Shown here piece by piece: positions 16,873 through 25,851 of a stretch of DNA of 58,834 nt. The notes under the pieces were generated by a model, which saw nothing but the letters and a program-made list of their open reading frames with translations, searched no databases and was not told where the DNA came from. Where the stretch lies: the NCBI GenBank assembly GCA_964357355.1, contig CAYHKY010000001.1:1-58834 (forward strand), given 5' to 3'. The position numbers were made by a program, and so were the translations under genes. This DNA comes from CAYHKY01 sp964357355 (lineage in GTDB: Bacteria > Patescibacteriota > Microgenomatia > UBA10105). How positions within the stretch are numbered: the stretch's first letter is position 1; each line of letters starts with the position of its first letter.

Positions 16873-17703
16873 TTAAAGCGCTTTTTGGAGTAGCCAGTAG
16901 AAAATCTCGGTAGGTAATAGTTTGCGTATCATGGGTAAGAGAAAGGAAAAACGACCGACATGGTAGCGTAAATTAGCAGGGCGATGTATGGCAGTATATA
17001 AAATAGATTGAGCAACCTTGTCGGGTGACGATCGGTGTGATGTGCGTTGGTTTGGGGTAGTTATAGATCCGGAATAAAATGAGCGGTAAATGGTGGTATA
17101 AACATGTTCCTGCGGTAGCTTGGTTCCTTTAGTATAAAAATTGGTTTCAATTGCCCCTGGTTCTATAAGATACACATTTATTTTTAGTGGTGCAAGTTCC
17201 ATCCATAAACCTTCAGTATATGCTTCAAGTGCGTGTTTTGAGGCGCAATATGCACTAGATAACGGAAAAGTCATATTTCCACTTATGGATCCCACATTTA
17301 CGATTGCACCATGAGCTTGTTTGATTAAAGGTAAAAAAATTTTGATAGTCCGATGAATTCCAAAGAAGTTGGTTTCAAACTGATCTTTCATTTCTGAATC
17401 GCTCATATCTGCCACAGCTCCGATGTAACCAAAGCCGGCGTTATTAACAAGTACATCAAGTTGTGTTTGAGTATTGGATACAATTTGATAAGCTTTCTTC
17501 ACTGAGGCTTGAGAAGACACGTCAAGAGTTAAAAGAGTTAATTCGTCTACTTTACCAATTTCCTGCGCATACTCCTTAAGTGGATGAGCCAGATTTATGT
17601 CACGCATTGCAGCAATTACCCGATACCCGTTTGCAAGAAAAATTTTGGAGGTAGAAAGTCCAATTCCAGAACTAGTGCCTGTAATGAGAGCTGTTGGACG
17701 CAT
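16873..17703 (-). CDS. Short-chain dehydrogenase/reductase (SDR)
   Basis: 276 residues with the classical SDR layout. TGTSSGIGLS near 8-17 is the nucleotide-binding loop, LVNNAGFGYIG near 85-95 the NNAG motif, a Ser lies at SVGSIS, and YCASKHALEAY carries the catalytic Tyr-x3-Lys. The length and the LMELAPLKINVYLIEPGAIETNF segment fit the retinol/steroid-dehydrogenase-like group of bacterial SDRs. The substrate is not predictable. It is read against the surrounding glycan genes, diverging from the GT2 gene at 17750. Confidence 0.88.
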   Translation of the reverse strand: MRPTALITGTSSGIGLSTSKIFLANGYRVIAAMRDINLAHPLKEYAQEIGKVDELTLLTLDVSSQASVKKAYQIVSNTQTQLDVLVNNAGFGYIGAVADMSDSEMKDQFETNFFGIHRTIKIFLPLIKQAHGAIVNVGSISGNMTFPLSSAYCASKHALEAYTEGLWMELAPLKINVYLIEPGAIETNFYTKGTKLPQEHVYTTIYRSFYSGSITTPNQRTSHRSSPDKVAQSILYTAIHRPANLRYHVGRFSFLLPMIRKLLPTEIFYWLLQKAL

Positions 17704-17722
17704 AAAATTCTAATATGTAGTT

Positions 17723-17728
17723 TATACT
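17723..17728 (+). promoter_or_regulatory. Possible -10 box (TATACT)
   Basis: TATACT lies in the 46-base space between the divergent SDR and GT2 genes. An ATG at 17729 touches the box directly, so if the box is used, translation must begin at the ATG at 17750, giving a leader of about 15 bases. No clear -35 box is visible. Confidence 0.35.
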
Positions 17729-17749
17729 ATGTATAAGTATACACGGAAT

Positions 17750-18535
17750 ATGAAACAAATAAGCCTTACAGGTCATATGATTATTAGAAATGAAGAGCAG
17801 TGGGTTTGGTATGCAATTCAATCAGCGCTTAGAATTCTAGATCGGTTGCTTATTTTTGATACCGGGTCAACTGATGACACGGTTAAAATTATCAACTCGA
17901 TCAAATCACCAAAAATAATATTTGAACAAAAAAGCCCTATTTCTGTAATCGATTTGGTAACGTTGCGAAACGAACAATTAAAGAGAACCAAAACAAATTG
18001 GTTTCTACTTTTAGATGGAGATGAAGTATGGCCTCAAGACACAACAGAAGAGTTGTCACAAATCATCACCGCTAAGAAAAATATCGCTGCAATAGCAGTT
18101 AAAGCTAGAGTTCCCGTAGGGGATTTGATGCACTACCAACCATTTTCTGCAGGAAAGTACCATATTTTAGGCAAATCCGGACATTTTAATGTTCGCGTGT
18201 ACAAAAAACTTGACGGATATAATTGGCAAGGAACATATCCACTTGAAGCATATCAAGGACCTGAGGGAATTCCCATCCAAAATCAAAATGAAAAGGTATT
18301 GCTTCTAGATCATGAGTATTGGCATTTAACGCATTTAAGAAGATCAAAATTCGATAATCATGGAAAAACAAAACTTGAAATAGGTATCAAAAAATCAGTG
18401 ACGCTTCCGCAGGTTTTTAGCTTGGAGCGGCCCAACATAGTACCTTCTCCTTGGGTGAGTTTTAATTTTCTTCAACAAACAGCTGCATTTATATTAACTC
18501 CTTTGAGAAAGTTAAAACGGAGATTGAATTATTAA
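17750..18535 (+). CDS. GT2 glycosyltransferase, WaaE/KdtX-like
   Basis: 261 residues from the ATG at 17750. LTGHMIIRNEEQWVWYAI opens the fold, IFDTGSTDDTVKI follows, and FLLLDGDEVWP holds the metal-binding acidic cluster. The short GT2 form with LDGDE resembles the family that includes the lipopolysaccharide core glucosyltransferase WaaE. There are no membrane segments. It is followed 4 bases later by a GT-C gene. The upstream ATG at 17729 is less likely because it touches the probable -10 box. Confidence 0.7.
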   Translation: MKQISLTGHMIIRNEEQWVWYAIQSALRILDRLLIFDTGSTDDTVKIINSIKSPKIIFEQKSPISVIDLVTLRNEQLKRTKTNWFLLLDGDEVWPQDTTEELSQIITAKKNIAAIAVKARVPVGDLMHYQPFSAGKYHILGKSGHFNVRVYKKLDGYNWQGTYPLEAYQGPEGIPIQNQNEKVLLLDHEYWHLTHLRRSKFDNHGKTKLEIGIKKSVTLPQVFSLERPNIVPSPWVSFNFLQQTAAFILTPLRKLKRRLNY

Positions 18536-18539
18536 CAAT

Positions 18540-19730
18540 ATGGGTAAAATTTATATTGACAGAAAATTATTTGTCATACTTATAGTAGGTTTTGTAATTA
18601 GGGTGATGGCAAATAATATTGAGTATTCACCCGACGCGTTATCATTTACAATCTGGGCCAAATATCTGACACAAAACTCAATATCTGATCTATATAAATA
18701 TCTTCCTTCTGGATACTTACCTTATCCACCTCTTTACTACTACATCCTACTTCCATTTGGGTATCTAATGTCTTTTTGGGGATTAGGTATTGATAGTTGG
18801 TTAGCGCTTCTTTTAGTCAAAATACCGGCGATGTTTTCGGATTTAGCAGTAGCAATCGGTGTGTATTTCATAACAACCAAATGGTTTACAAGGTCATTTG
18901 GGTTGATAGCATCAGCTTTTTATCTGTTGAACCCGGTAACTGTTTATAACACGTCAGTATGGGGGCAAATTGATGCAGTGATAATATTCTTAGGATGGCT
19001 TTGCGTAGATGCTTTTGCCCAGAAACGCCTTTTCAGGGGGTGGTTTTGGTTCATACTTGGATCCCTTATAAAACTACAAATGTTAGCTTTATTGCCATTG
19101 GCGTTAATACTCACTGTAAAAAGATTATCCGTGAGAATGTTTATCAAATATATCTTTATTTTGGGTGTACTTGCTTTTATACCTTTCCTTCCATTGCTAA
19201 TTACTGAAGATATAGTTTCAACCATTGTGTATTTTGTGAATTTGCCAAACCAGTATCCTTATACATCAATATTTGCATACAATATTTGGGCACCTCTGGG
19301 ATTTTTGGTAAGTGACAAACTAAGATTATTTGGGTTAGCGGAAGTTCGTTTAGTTGGGATAATGTTGTTTTGGAGTGTTTCAATTTGTATATTGTATCCG
19401 TTCATAAATGCAAACAAAATTTCGCATAAGAAACTATTTTTTGCCGCGTTTTTACTCTGGTTCGCGTTTGCACTGTTCCCGACAAGAATTCACAGCCGTT
19501 ACCTTATTTATACATTCGGATTTATTGCTCCGTTCGTTGGTCGACTGCCTAAATTTGCCGCAAGCCTCACTTTTCTTATGATTGCTAATTTTCTGCTGCC
19601 GAATAAAAATATTTTTCTTTCACCTCTGGTAGGTTTATTAAATACATCTGTTGTAACTATAGGTATGGTGTTATTTGCTCTAAGCTTATTTATTATTGGA
19701 TGTAAATATTATAGTTCTATGCAGGTATGA
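18540..19730 (+). CDS. GT-C membrane mannosyltransferase-like protein
   Basis: 396 residues with about ten membrane segments. YSPDALSFTIWA after the first segment has the loop-1 Asp, PYPPLYYYIL follows, and TSVWGQIDAVII is the WGQ-D signature seen in PIG-M-like and GT87-like GT-C enzymes; FILGSLIKLQ follows. It overlaps the next membrane gene by 4 bases (ATGA). A polyprenyl-phosphate hexose donor is expected for the family; the acceptor is unknown. Confidence 0.68.
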   Translation: MGKIYIDRKLFVILIVGFVIRVMANNIEYSPDALSFTIWAKYLTQNSISDLYKYLPSGYLPYPPLYYYILLPFGYLMSFWGLGIDSWLALLLVKIPAMFSDLAVAIGVYFITTKWFTRSFGLIASAFYLLNPVTVYNTSVWGQIDAVIIFLGWLCVDAFAQKRLFRGWFWFILGSLIKLQMLALLPLALILTVKRLSVRMFIKYIFILGVLAFIPFLPLLITEDIVSTIVYFVNLPNQYPYTSIFAYNIWAPLGFLVSDKLRLFGLAEVRLVGIMLFWSVSICILYPFINANKISHKKLFFAAFLLWFAFALFPTRIHSRYLIYTFGFIAPFVGRLPKFAASLTFLMIANFLLPNKNIFLSPLVGLLNTSVVTIGMVLFALSLFIIGCKYYSSMQV

Positions 19731-21082
19731 AAAAATTCCTTTTGCCTTTGTTCGTTTGCATTCATGTTTTTCTGTTATTTAACTTTAAGTTTACCGATTG
19801 GCCTGAAATGTTAGCATATCCCTATCTGCTATCCCGGGGGTTTCATTTTTATGGAGAAATAGTCCACCCATATTTGCCTCTGTTACCTTACATTATTTTA
19901 GGAATGGCATATATAACAGGATTTTCAGTGTTAACTTTGCAACTTGTAACAAGTTTTGTAATCATTGTGTCAGACATACTACTATGGAAAATCGCCAGGG
20001 AATGGTTTTCCGAAAAATCCGCTATTTTGACTGTAATCATTTACGCATTAATTTCCTTGGCCTTTGATATTAATGGATTATGGTTTGATGTGTTTTTAGT
20101 TCCTTTCCTTATTTCTGCATGGTATTTATATTGGCATTATCTCAGGTCAAATTGTACCAAATTTCTATACTGGTCAGGTTTTATATTGGGTTTCTCGTTC
20201 TTGATCAAACAGACTTCTGTGGTTTATGTAGTGATAATCGTGGCTTATGAACTTTATCGAAAAACATTCAAACCTGCCTTTTTTACAACATTAATATTTA
20301 CACTTCCCCTTTTGGGAGTTCTAGTTATTTTCCCTTTTGCGGAAGTATGGCAATGGGGTATCGTGTTCCCGCTAACTGCCATAGGTCAGATGCCCGGATA
20401 TATCCAATATCCAACAATAAGACAGTTATTCATTATTTTGATATTTTTATCTCCGACCTTAATCTGGCACAACTTGCGTGATTCAAGAATTAGGTTATTA
20501 GGCGTGTGGTTTATTGCATCTCTTTTATTTTTATTTCCGCGTTTTGATTACTTTCACTTACAGCCACTAATTCCGTTTTTTACACTTGGATCGATGCTCG
20601 TTTTTACAAAAATAAAAAAACCCACCTTCATGTATTTATCAGCTATAGTGTATTTAGTAATTGTAGGCAGTTGGAGTATAAAACGTTTGTCGATAAGTTT
20701 TAATCAACCTCCGCGATTTTTTTCAAGCAGCACTTACGTCACGGGGAAATATTTAGATAAACTGTTACCCAATGACGAGCCGATATATTTTTATAACACT
20801 CCGGCACATTTTTTTGTCACCGCTAAACTTTTACCCATCAAACCCTGGGTTGATAACTTCCCCTGGTACATGGAATTAGTTGGTATGCAGGAGAATGTTA
20901 TTGAAGCGCTTGAGAACAACAGAATACGGTGGATAGTTTATTCAAAAATTGGAGACGGTAAGCAGTATGAGTTAGGTTCCTACAAGCCTTTGATTATCGA
21001 CCAATATATAAAAGACAACTTTGTTCTTGATAAAAATGTGACTAATGAAATGCAGATTCTAAGACGCAGATCCCTGTATTAG
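19727..21082 (+). CDS. GT-C/PMT-like membrane protein
   Basis: 451 residues with about ten membrane segments and a C-terminal soluble domain of ~120 residues. FTDWPEMLAYPYLLSRG and EIVHPYLPLLPYI in the first loop match PMT-like proteins common in Microgenomates-type genomes. The stop codon overlaps by 4 bases with the stop of the convergent DUF2079-like gene, so the transcripts must overlap. Confidence 0.62.
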   Translation: MKKFLLPLFVCIHVFLLFNFKFTDWPEMLAYPYLLSRGFHFYGEIVHPYLPLLPYIILGMAYITGFSVLTLQLVTSFVIIVSDILLWKIAREWFSEKSAILTVIIYALISLAFDINGLWFDVFLVPFLISAWYLYWHYLRSNCTKFLYWSGFILGFSFLIKQTSVVYVVIIVAYELYRKTFKPAFFTTLIFTLPLLGVLVIFPFAEVWQWGIVFPLTAIGQMPGYIQYPTIRQLFIILIFLSPTLIWHNLRDSRIRLLGVWFIASLLFLFPRFDYFHLQPLIPFFTLGSMLVFTKIKKPTFMYLSAIVYLVIVGSWSIKRLSISFNQPPRFFSSSTYVTGKYLDKLLPNDEPIYFYNTPAHFFVTAKLLPIKPWVDNFPWYMELVGMQENVIEALENNRIRWIVYSKIGDGKQYELGSYKPLIIDQYIKDNFVLDKNVTNEMQILRRRSLY

Positions 21083-22473
21083 TTAATACGCTTAAGAAGT
21101 CTGCTTTCCCCTTTTTGCCAGATAACTTCAAAGGTTTTGCTTTCAAGAAGTGCGTCTATTAATTTTTGAGTTTGTGAATGATTTAGAGGTGAATATTTAT
21201 TAGGACCATCATTTAGGTCAACGGCGACGTACTCAGAATTTTCGACTTCAGGAAGTAAATAATACTTGTTACGTCCAGATAAATGAGGCAATAGTGAATT
21301 TTGACTCGCAACTATAGCTGGAAATGGAATTTGATAGATGAGTTCATGTGCATTTTTCTCCCAAGGTTGAAACTCATAAAAATGCTTTTTAAATACCGAA
21401 TTTATGGGTCCATGAAAATACACATTTTGTAAAAATACAAATGACAGTAAGTATACAGCCAACTTGTTTTTGGAAATAGGAACTTCTGCTAATCGTTTAA
21501 GACTATAAATTGTGGCTATAGATAAAAGCGGAGACAGAGGGAAACTGTAATGATTTAAATTAAGGGAACGATGTATTGATACAGTGTCAATAAATCGAAC
21601 ACCATACTGTTGAAGTATGGGTAATAAATGCAGGGGAGTTAAGAGAGGAAGGAAACCAAAAGAGAATAACGACGTAAAAACAGTATTTATCTTTTCGGCA
21701 GAAAATAATAGAAGTAGCAACTGGTTTGGTCGGGTAAAAATGTTGATTAATACTTCTTGGGGTGTGGAACCCATTTCACCATAACCAAAATGGGTGTAGG
21801 GGCCTTGTTGAAAATATGGAATGGCTAGGTATATTAGTAAAAATAAACTTACGATGCTCGTCAAAATTATACCAATTCCAAAGCGTAACCTTTTGTAAAA
21901 GAAGATTATTACAATGCCAATTGCTACCAATAACAATGTGTATTCTTCTTTTGTGAAAAGCAATCCCAGAATGGAAAAACAAATGCCCCGAGTACGTTTC
22001 GTTTCTAAGGAATAATACAACCAACTTAAGAATAAAGACGCAAAAACTGATTGATGAAATCCATCGAAAACCGCGTACTGATACCCTGTAAAAAGTAAAA
22101 AACTGAGGGAGACGCTTAGAGACAGCAATTCATGTTTCAACAGTTTTTTTGCCAATAGATAAATTGGTAAAACGCTTAGGGTAGCAATCACAGTATGTGC
22201 AATTAATAGCATTCGAACGTCACTATTTAACATATAAAGAGGCGCAAAAAGTAGGATTACCGGTTGAAAATGATCACCAAGTATATGAAGATTGTTTAAG
22301 GAACTTCTGGGTTCGATTCCGTGACTTACTTTCCATATAAGTTCATCAAAAAATGCCAAATCCCACGCAAAAGATTGAAAATGATCATGCTTTGAAATTG
22401 AAACAAAGCTGAAGAGTATGGAGATCAGTGTTATCAATAAAAGTATAGCACTGTTCTTTTTCAGAAAACTCAT
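21079..22473 (-). CDS. DUF2079-like polytopic membrane protein
   Basis: 464 residues, about ten membrane segments. HFQSFAWDLAFFDELIW early in the protein and HILGDHFQPVILLFAPLY further on are hallmarks of DUF2079 (DLG/DLA-x-FDQ and GDHF-P motifs), a GT-C-like membrane family of unknown reaction. It is one of three minus-strand genes. It starts 69 bases from the divergent GT4 gene; TAAAAT lies 9 bases before its ATG on the minus strand and may be its -10 box. Confidence 0.75.
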   Translation of the reverse strand: MSFLKKNSAILLLITLISILFSFVSISKHDHFQSFAWDLAFFDELIWKVSHGIEPRSSLNNLHILGDHFQPVILLFAPLYMLNSDVRMLLIAHTVIATLSVLPIYLLAKKLLKHELLSLSVSLSFLLFTGYQYAVFDGFHQSVFASLFLSWLYYSLETKRTRGICFSILGLLFTKEEYTLLLVAIGIVIIFFYKRLRFGIGIILTSIVSLFLLIYLAIPYFQQGPYTHFGYGEMGSTPQEVLINIFTRPNQLLLLLFSAEKINTVFTSLFSFGFLPLLTPLHLLPILQQYGVRFIDTVSIHRSLNLNHYSFPLSPLLSIATIYSLKRLAEVPISKNKLAVYLLSFVFLQNVYFHGPINSVFKKHFYEFQPWEKNAHELIYQIPFPAIVASQNSLLPHLSGRNKYYLLPEVENSEYVAVDLNDGPNKYSPLNHSQTQKLIDALLESKTFEVIWQKGESRLLKRIN

Positions 22474-22529
22474 GTGAGAAACATTTTAGACTAAACGGTC
22501 AAATTATATTGAACGGTATTGAGAAATGG

Positions 22530-22535
22530 TACAAT
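22530..22535 (+). promoter_or_regulatory. -10 box (TACAAT) before the GT4 gene
   Basis: TACAAT ends 7 bases before the ATG at 22543. TTGAAC at 22509-22514 could be a -35 box, but the 15-base spacing is short. The geometry predicts a leaderless or very short leader. Confidence 0.45.
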
Positions 22536-22542
22536 TTAGGTG

Positions 22543-23607
22543 ATGAAAATTGCCTTCTTGTCTTTTTATTCGGGATCCGTTGATCGTGGAGTAGAAACTG
22601 CAACTTTGGCTCTAGCAGGAGGGCTTTCAAAAAATCACCAAGTTACCGTATATCATGCTGGAGATAGGATAAGTTCACAAGTAAATACTGTTAAACTTAA
22701 ACTTGGTGTTGACTGGGAAAAAAAAGATGCTTCTGGCACATTGTTACGCAGATTTTATTTGGATTACTGGAGTCGGAAAATAACAGAATTTACGGTCAAA
22801 TTATTACCTAATTTATTAAAAGAAAAATATGATGTCGTAATTCCTGCTAATGGCGGATGGCAGGTTATTTTGTGCAGATTGGCTTCATGGTTGGTAGGAA
22901 CAAAAATACTTGTTCAAGGCAATGCGGGAATAGGACAAGATGATCTTTTCCAGCTGTATTGTTTCCCCGATATTTATATCGCTATTTCACCTCAGGGTTT
23001 CCTTTGGGCAAATAAATTTGCGTCATGGATTAAAAAGAAATATGTCCCATACGGTGTGGATTTACCGCTTTTTAAATTTGCAAAACCTCGAGCTATTTCA
23101 TTGAGAAAACCGATTGTTCTATGTGTCGCTGCATTTTCGCCATATAAGCAGATTGAGTTATTGTTAAAAGCTATGGAGAAAGTTGAGAACGCATCATTAT
23201 TGCTCGTCGGTCAGGGAATTCTTAAGGAGGAATTAAAAAATTTAGGGGAAAAACTACTGGGGAACAGATTTATGTTAAAAACCGGAGTTAAGCATGATGA
23301 ACTACCTGGATATTATAAAACAGCCAATGCGTTTTCTATGCCAAGTGCCGGAAGTGAAGCATTTGGGATTGTGTATGTGGAAGCGCTTGCAGCAGGATTA
23401 CCAGTAGTTGCCCCGGACGATTATAACAGACATGAAATAATAGGGGATGCCGGGATTTTTGTTGATCCGCAAAACACTGATGAATATGCGCGAGCTATAG
23501 CACTTGTTTTGACGAAGAATTTTGAGAATAAACCTGAGTTGCAGGCGAGAAAGTTCGACTGGAAAAATATTGTGAGACAGTATGAGGAGATATTAGATTC
23601 ATTATGA
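22543..23607 (+). CDS. GT4 glycosyltransferase
   Basis: 354 residues, GT-B fold. The N-terminal half starts MKIAFLSFYSGSVDRGVE, giving the donor/acceptor loop. The C-terminal half has VAAFSPYKQIELLL, LLVGQGI and MPSAGSEAFGIVYVEALAAG, which holds the E-x7-E retaining motif. A GTG at 22540 is the codon directly before the chosen ATG. It uses a nucleotide sugar on the cytoplasmic side. It heads the plus-strand unit running to about 30.6 kb and overlaps the next GT2 gene by 4 bases. Confidence 0.82.
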   Translation: MKIAFLSFYSGSVDRGVETATLALAGGLSKNHQVTVYHAGDRISSQVNTVKLKLGVDWEKKDASGTLLRRFYLDYWSRKITEFTVKLLPNLLKEKYDVVIPANGGWQVILCRLASWLVGTKILVQGNAGIGQDDLFQLYCFPDIYIAISPQGFLWANKFASWIKKKYVPYGVDLPLFKFAKPRAISLRKPIVLCVAAFSPYKQIELLLKAMEKVENASLLLVGQGILKEELKNLGEKLLGNRFMLKTGVKHDELPGYYKTANAFSMPSAGSEAFGIVYVEALAAGLPVVAPDDYNRHEIIGDAGIFVDPQNTDEYARAIALVLTKNFENKPELQARKFDWKNIVRQYEEILDSL

Positions 23608-24443
23608 CAGTTTCTGTAGTAATCCCAAGTTATAACGAAGACAGAGTAATTGCTAAGTGTATTTCGTCGTTAGTTACGCAAACGAAAAAATGCGAGATCA
23701 TTGTTGTCGATGATGGATCCACCGATAAAACACAAAGTATTTTATCGGAAATTCAAATTCCAAATTTCAAATTTCAAATTCTAAAACAAGTTCACCATGG
23801 ACCAGGCGCGGCAAGGAATCGTGGTGTGAAGGAGTCAAACGGAGAAATATTGGTATTTGTGGACAGCGATATGACATTCGCACCTGATTTTATTGAAAAG
23901 CTGATAAAACCAATTGAATTGGGTGAATCAAAAGGAACTTTTACAAAAGAAGAATGTGTGGTTAATTGGGGAAATATTTGGGCGCGTTGTTGGAATTTCA
24001 ATTTAAATCTTACTGATAATAGGAGAATCCCTAATAATTATCCGGATACGGCTCCTGTATTTCGCGCAATTTTAAAAAAAGAATTTCTAAGAGTTGGCGG
24101 ATTCACAGAGGGGGTTGGTTGGACAGATGATTGGTCATTAGCCAAAAAACTTGGATACCAGTCGTCAGCGACTAACGCAATTTGTTATCATGCAAATCCG
24201 GAGACTCTTTTTGAGGCGTTTAATCAGGCTAGATGGATCGGAAAAAACGAATTCCTATCAAAGTCGTTTGTTCATATAGCCTTCAATACCTTGAAGTATT
24301 CATTACCAATTTCGGTGTTTGTAGGTTTCATTATTGCCGCTCGTTTTAAAACACCTAGATTTGTAATATTTAAACTTGTATACGATTTGGCAGTCTCTTT
24401 CGCACTCTGGGAACGTGTGTTATCTTCAAATAGAAATAAGTAA
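23604..24443 (+). CDS. GT2 glycosyltransferase with repeat-derived insertion
   Basis: 279 residues. SVVIPSYNEDRVIAKCI opens the GT-A fold, IIVVDDGSTDKT follows, GPGAARNRGV lies near residue 67 and FVDSDMTFAPDF carries the DXD. WTDDWSLAKKLG holds the catalytic acidic pair. Residues ~49-60 (EIQIPNFKFQIL) are encoded by AAATT-rich short repeats at 23749-23782, between two conserved core motifs. The C-terminus has two weak membrane segments. Confidence 0.8.
   Translation: MTVSVVIPSYNEDRVIAKCISSLVTQTKKCEIIVVDDGSTDKTQSILSEIQIPNFKFQILKQVHHGPGAARNRGVKESNGEILVFVDSDMTFAPDFIEKLIKPIELGESKGTFTKEECVVNWGNIWARCWNFNLNLTDNRRIPNNYPDTAPVFRAILKKEFLRVGGFTEGVGWTDDWSLAKKLGYQSSATNAICYHANPETLFEAFNQARWIGKNEFLSKSFVHIAFNTLKYSLPISVFVGFIIAARFKTPRFVIFKLVYDLAVSFALWERVLSSNRNK
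23749..23782 (+). repeat. In-frame AT-rich tandem mini-repeat
   Basis: Imperfect repeats of the unit CAAATTTC (also CAAATTC and CAAATTCC), about four copies, inside the GT2 gene. They encode alternating polar and hydrophobic residues in a variable loop of the GT-A fold and keep the frame. Confidence 0.6.
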
Positions 24444-24450
24444 TAATTAT

Positions 24451-25851
24451 ATGCTCTATCTGATACTTATTCTTTCTTTTTTATTGCCTCTTTTTGGGAT
24501 TAATCAATCTTTTTGGCTTGATGAAGCAGCGCAAGTGATTGAATCTGTTAGGCCATTATCACAACAATTTAATATTCAGGCTGATTTTTGGCCACCGTTT
24601 TATCATCTGCTGCTTCACTTCTGGATGTTAGTTGGAAATAGCGAGATTTGGGTGAGATTATTATCAGTTTGTTTTGCAGTAGCCAGCGTATTTATTGCAT
24701 ATCTAATTGGGAAGGATTTACTTAAGTCCAAAACTGCATTATTGGGAGCGGTATTGCTTGCTATTAATCCATTCTTCATTTGGTATGCCCAGGAAGCTAG
24801 ACCTTATATGCTGTCAGTCTTTTTTGGATTACTCACAAGTCTATTTCTTAGCCGGAAAAAATGGATCCTATATACCATAGCCGTAATTTTTTTTCTTTAC
24901 ACCACGTATTTATCAATATTTCTATTGATTTCACACTTAGTTTATATTTGTGTGTTTGGAAAAAAAATGATCAGGAAATGGTTTTTTTGCATAACAATTT
25001 CGATGGTGGCTTTGATACCCTGGATGCCTTCATTTTTCAGACAACTTTTGAGCGGTTCCGGTCTAACTAAATCTCTTCCGGGATGGAGTGAAGCTGTGAG
25101 TGTGCCACTGGTTAAAGTACTGCCACTCACATTTACAAAATTCATTCTAGGTAGAATTAGTATAGAAAATAAATTTTTTTACGGATTATTAGTTATAGTC
25201 CTATTTATAGTTGTATCTTGGTTGACTTCGACTGCTTTAAAAAAGAAGGCTGAGGAAGTTTGGCGACTTTTGATTCTCACCGGAGTTCCAATCTTAAGCG
25301 CTTTTTTGTTATCATTTGTATTGCCAATACTTGCACCTCAGAGGGTGCTTTTTGTGCTACCATTTTTCATGCTTATTCTTGCTATAGGAATACAATCTTT
25401 AACTTCAAAGAGAGTTAAATTGATTATTACATTTTCAATAGTCGCTTTATATTTTAATTCGATATTTCAGTACATGTTTAACCCGAAGTTTGGACGTGAA
25501 CAATGGCGTCAGGCGGTTGAATACATAGAAAAAATGCAAGTTCCAACTTCGATAGTAATTTTTGTATTTCCCGATGCATTTGCTCCGTGGCAATGGTACA
25601 GTAAGAGTGTTGTTGAAGCATTGGCAATCGCACCTTCTCTAACAGTAAAAGAGTCAGAATTATCCCGGTTTTCGCCACTATTAGAGCGTATAAACAGAAT
25701 TTACTATTTTCATTATTTGACTGATTTAACAGATCCTAAAAAAAAGACGCAAAAGTGGCTTCAACAACAAGGCTTTATTGAGGTAAGCGCACAAGATTTT
25801 TCCGGTGTGGGTTTAGTGACAACATATGAAAAAGCCATGGCATATCGTTGA
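24451..25851 (+). CDS. GT39/PMT-like membrane glycosyltransferase
   Basis: 466 residues from the ATG at 24451, 7 bases after the GT2 stop; an upstream ATG at 24376 would overlap the GT2 gene by 68 bases and put a polar stretch before the first membrane segment. FWLDEAAQVIES near residue 20 supplies the DE motif of PMT/ArnT-type enzymes, ADFWPPFYHLLLHFW is loop-1 sequence, and WYAQEARPYML (the AQE-R-Y signature) is typical of GT39. About eleven membrane segments. The strongest GT39 match in the window. Confidence 0.8.
   Translation: MLYLILILSFLLPLFGINQSFWLDEAAQVIESVRPLSQQFNIQADFWPPFYHLLLHFWMLVGNSEIWVRLLSVCFAVASVFIAYLIGKDLLKSKTALLGAVLLAINPFFIWYAQEARPYMLSVFFGLLTSLFLSRKKWILYTIAVIFFLYTTYLSIFLLISHLVYICVFGKKMIRKWFFCITISMVALIPWMPSFFRQLLSGSGLTKSLPGWSEAVSVPLVKVLPLTFTKFILGRISIENKFFYGLLVIVLFIVVSWLTSTALKKKAEEVWRLLILTGVPILSAFLLSFVLPILAPQRVLFVLPFFMLILAIGIQSLTSKRVKLIITFSIVALYFNSIFQYMFNPKFGREQWRQAVEYIEKMQVPTSIVIFVFPDAFAPWQWYSKSVVEALAIAPSLTVKESELSRFSPLLERINRIYYFHYLTDLTDPKKKTQKWLQQQGFIEVSAQDFSGVGLVTTYEKAMAYR

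Noticed and set aside
23749..23782. CRISPR-like or iteron array
   Set aside because: The unit is only 7-8 bases, without spacers, and lies in frame inside a glycosyltransferase gene.
19001..25145. Minus-strand and alternative-frame open stretches of 60-100 codons inside the membrane-protein genes
   Set aside because: They lie wholly inside well-supported genes, have no recognisable domains and no ribosome binding sites, and are expected by chance in AT-rich coding DNA.
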